Of a DNA stretch of 6,121 nucleotides, positions 5,100 to 6,121 are shown piece by piece. The position numbers and the translations under genes were made by a program. The DNA comes from Sutterella sp. (GTDB lineage Bacteria; Pseudomonadota; Gammaproteobacteria; Burkholderiales; Burkholderiaceae_F). How positions within the stretch are numbered: position 1 is the first letter of the stretch; the number at the start of each line of letters is the position of its first letter. Under the pieces are notes generated by a model that did not search any database, was not told the DNA's origin, and worked only from the letters and a program-made list of their open reading frames with translations. The stretch spans positions 1 through 6,121 of the forward strand of contig DYCH01000054.1 in the NCBI GenBank assembly GCA_019418235.1, written 5' to 3'.

Positions 5100-6121
5100 A
5101 TGAGTCTTATTAAAGCGGCGGCGACCGTGTCGTCATTAACTCTTTTATCGCGTATCACAGGGGTGATTCGCGATATGTTGATTGCACGTTACTTCGGTTC
5201 GTCTGCTGCCACTGACGCTTTTTACGTTGCCTTCCGCATCCCCAATATGTTGCGTCGCCTTTTTGCCGAAGGTGCCTTTCAACAAGCCTTCGTGCCGATG
5301 CTCTCAGACATCAAAGCCAATAAGTCGCACGAAGAAGTCCAAGATTTTGTCAGTCGGGTTTTCTCGCTTTTAGCTTCTGCTTTAGTGATTGTCAGCATTT
5401 TGGGTGTGTTGGCCGCGCCGATTTTGGTTTGGTTAATTGCCGGTGGCTTGGCTGCCAATCCCGAAGCCTTTGACTTGGCAACAGAAATGACGCGTTGGAT
5501 GTTTCCGTACATCTTTTTCATGAGTTTGGTGGCAATGAGTGCGGGGGTGCTTAATACCTGGAAGCACTTCGCCATTCCTGCGTTTACACCGGTTTTACTC
5601 AATATCGCCTTCATTACGAGCGTCTTGTTGGTGACGCCTTATTTAGAACGTCCGATTTTTGCTTTGGCTTTTGCCGTTTGCGTCGGTGGCGTTTTGCAAT
5701 TAGGGATTCAAATTCCTTCTTTGATGAAGTTGGGCCTTTTGCCTCGGCCCGTCAATCCTGTCGCCGCCTTTAAAGACTTTGCGGTGCGCCGTGTATTGAA
5801 ATTGATGGTACCGGCTCTATTTGGTGTGGGAGTTGCTCAGTTATCCCTTTTGATTAACACGAACATTGCCTCTCGTTTAACGACGGGGTCGGTGACGTGG
5901 TTGTCGTTTGCAGATCGTTTGATGGAATTCCCGACGGCGCTTTTGGGGGTTGCGTTAGGTTCAGTGTTGTTACCCAGTTTGTCGGCCGCATTTGCTAAAA
6001 ATGACTTAACTCGTTACAACAGCTTGCTTGATCACGGCCTGCGTTTAATCTTTTTGTTAGCCGTTCCTGCTGCTGTGGGTATGGGGTTGATGTCAGACGC
6101 TTTGGTTGCACTTCTTTATCA
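5100..6121 (+). CDS. murJ: Lipid II flippase MurJ (MviN), 3' end outside the window
   Basis: The frame is open from ATG 5100 to the window edge, giving 340 complete codons of a protein usually a little over 500 residues. MurJ is a multi-helix inner-membrane transporter of the MOP superfamily that flips undecaprenyl-linked lipid II to the periplasm for peptidoglycan synthesis. The N-terminus matches the family closely: SRITGVIRD (17-25), TDAFYVAFRIPN (38-49) and LRRLFAEGAFQQAFVP (51-66). R18, R24, D39 and R52, important for function in E. coli MurJ, fall at the same numbers. The ADRLMEFPTALLGVALGSVLLP block (from 271) contains R273, the counterpart of E. coli R270. The start is secure because an in-frame TGA lies at 5085-5087 and homologues begin at the same place, although no good Shine-Dalgarno sequence is visible. 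It is transcribed away from rpsT. Confidence 0.96.
   Translation, partial: MSLIKAAATVSSLTLLSRITGVIRDMLIARYFGSSAATDAFYVAFRIPNMLRRLFAEGAFQQAFVPMLSDIKANKSHEEVQDFVSRVFSLLASALVIVSILGVLAAPILVWLIAGGLAANPEAFDLATEMTRWMFPYIFFMSLVAMSAGVLNTWKHFAIPAFTPVLLNIAFITSVLLVTPYLERPIFALAFAVCVGGVLQLGIQIPSLMKLGLLPRPVNPVAAFKDFAVRRVLKLMVPALFGVGVAQLSLLINTNIASRLTTGSVTWLSFADRLMEFPTALLGVALGSVLLPSLSAAFAKNDLTRYNSLLDHGLRLIFLLAVPAAVGMGLMSDALVALLY

Noticed and set aside
5279..5614. Minus-strand open frame of 111 codons inside murJ
   Set aside because: It lies entirely opposite conserved murJ sequence and has no ribosome binding site or known motif.

Overview
The window reads as ordinary chromosome of a proteobacterium, most likely a betaproteobacterium of the order Burkholderiales, and possibly a host-associated, anaerobic or microaerophilic Sutterellaceae-type lineage. 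This is inferred from the divergent rpsT/murJ pair (common in Betaproteobacteria), the sequence character of TcdA and the universal stress protein, the moderate base composition and a formate-dehydrogenase-style electron-transfer pair. I could not run a search, so the family-level placement is tentative. No tRNA, rRNA, CRISPR array, insertion sequence or phage gene was seen.

Layout. On the plus strand: tcdA (45-779, tRNA t6A cyclisation enzyme); a single-domain universal stress protein (901-1335) ending in a clear intrinsic terminator; and a class II Fic protein (1450-2526), which has its own weak promoter candidate and ends at a bidirectional terminator (2541-2599). On the minus strand, converging on that terminator: a two-gene, translationally coupled operon (4246 down to 2600). 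It encodes a Tat-exported, C-terminally anchored four-cluster iron-sulfur protein and a four-helix di-haem cytochrome b of the FdnI type. Upstream of it, also on the minus strand, is rpsT (4773-4510, ribosomal protein S20) with its own terminator. A 326-base divergent region (4774-5099) precedes murJ (5100 to the window end, plus strand, cut off by the edge), the lipid II flippase.

How the genes work together. tcdA, rpsT and murJ are housekeeping genes for tRNA modification, ribosome assembly and cell-wall synthesis. The iron-sulfur protein and cytochrome b should form a membrane module passing electrons between the quinone pool and a periplasmic redox enzyme. No catalytic subunit is encoded beside them, so the partner is unknown. 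The Fic gene stands alone between two terminators and has no antitoxin gene; its inhibitory helix is inside the protein.

The most interesting signals are two. First, the rpsT leader has three mutually complementary segments arranged like a transcription attenuator: an early arm competes with a terminator-like hairpin followed by a U-run just before the ribosome binding site. Second, the orphan electron-transfer pair has an iron-sulfur subunit in which one expected cluster cysteine is a glycine. Neither proves a new system, but both can be tested.
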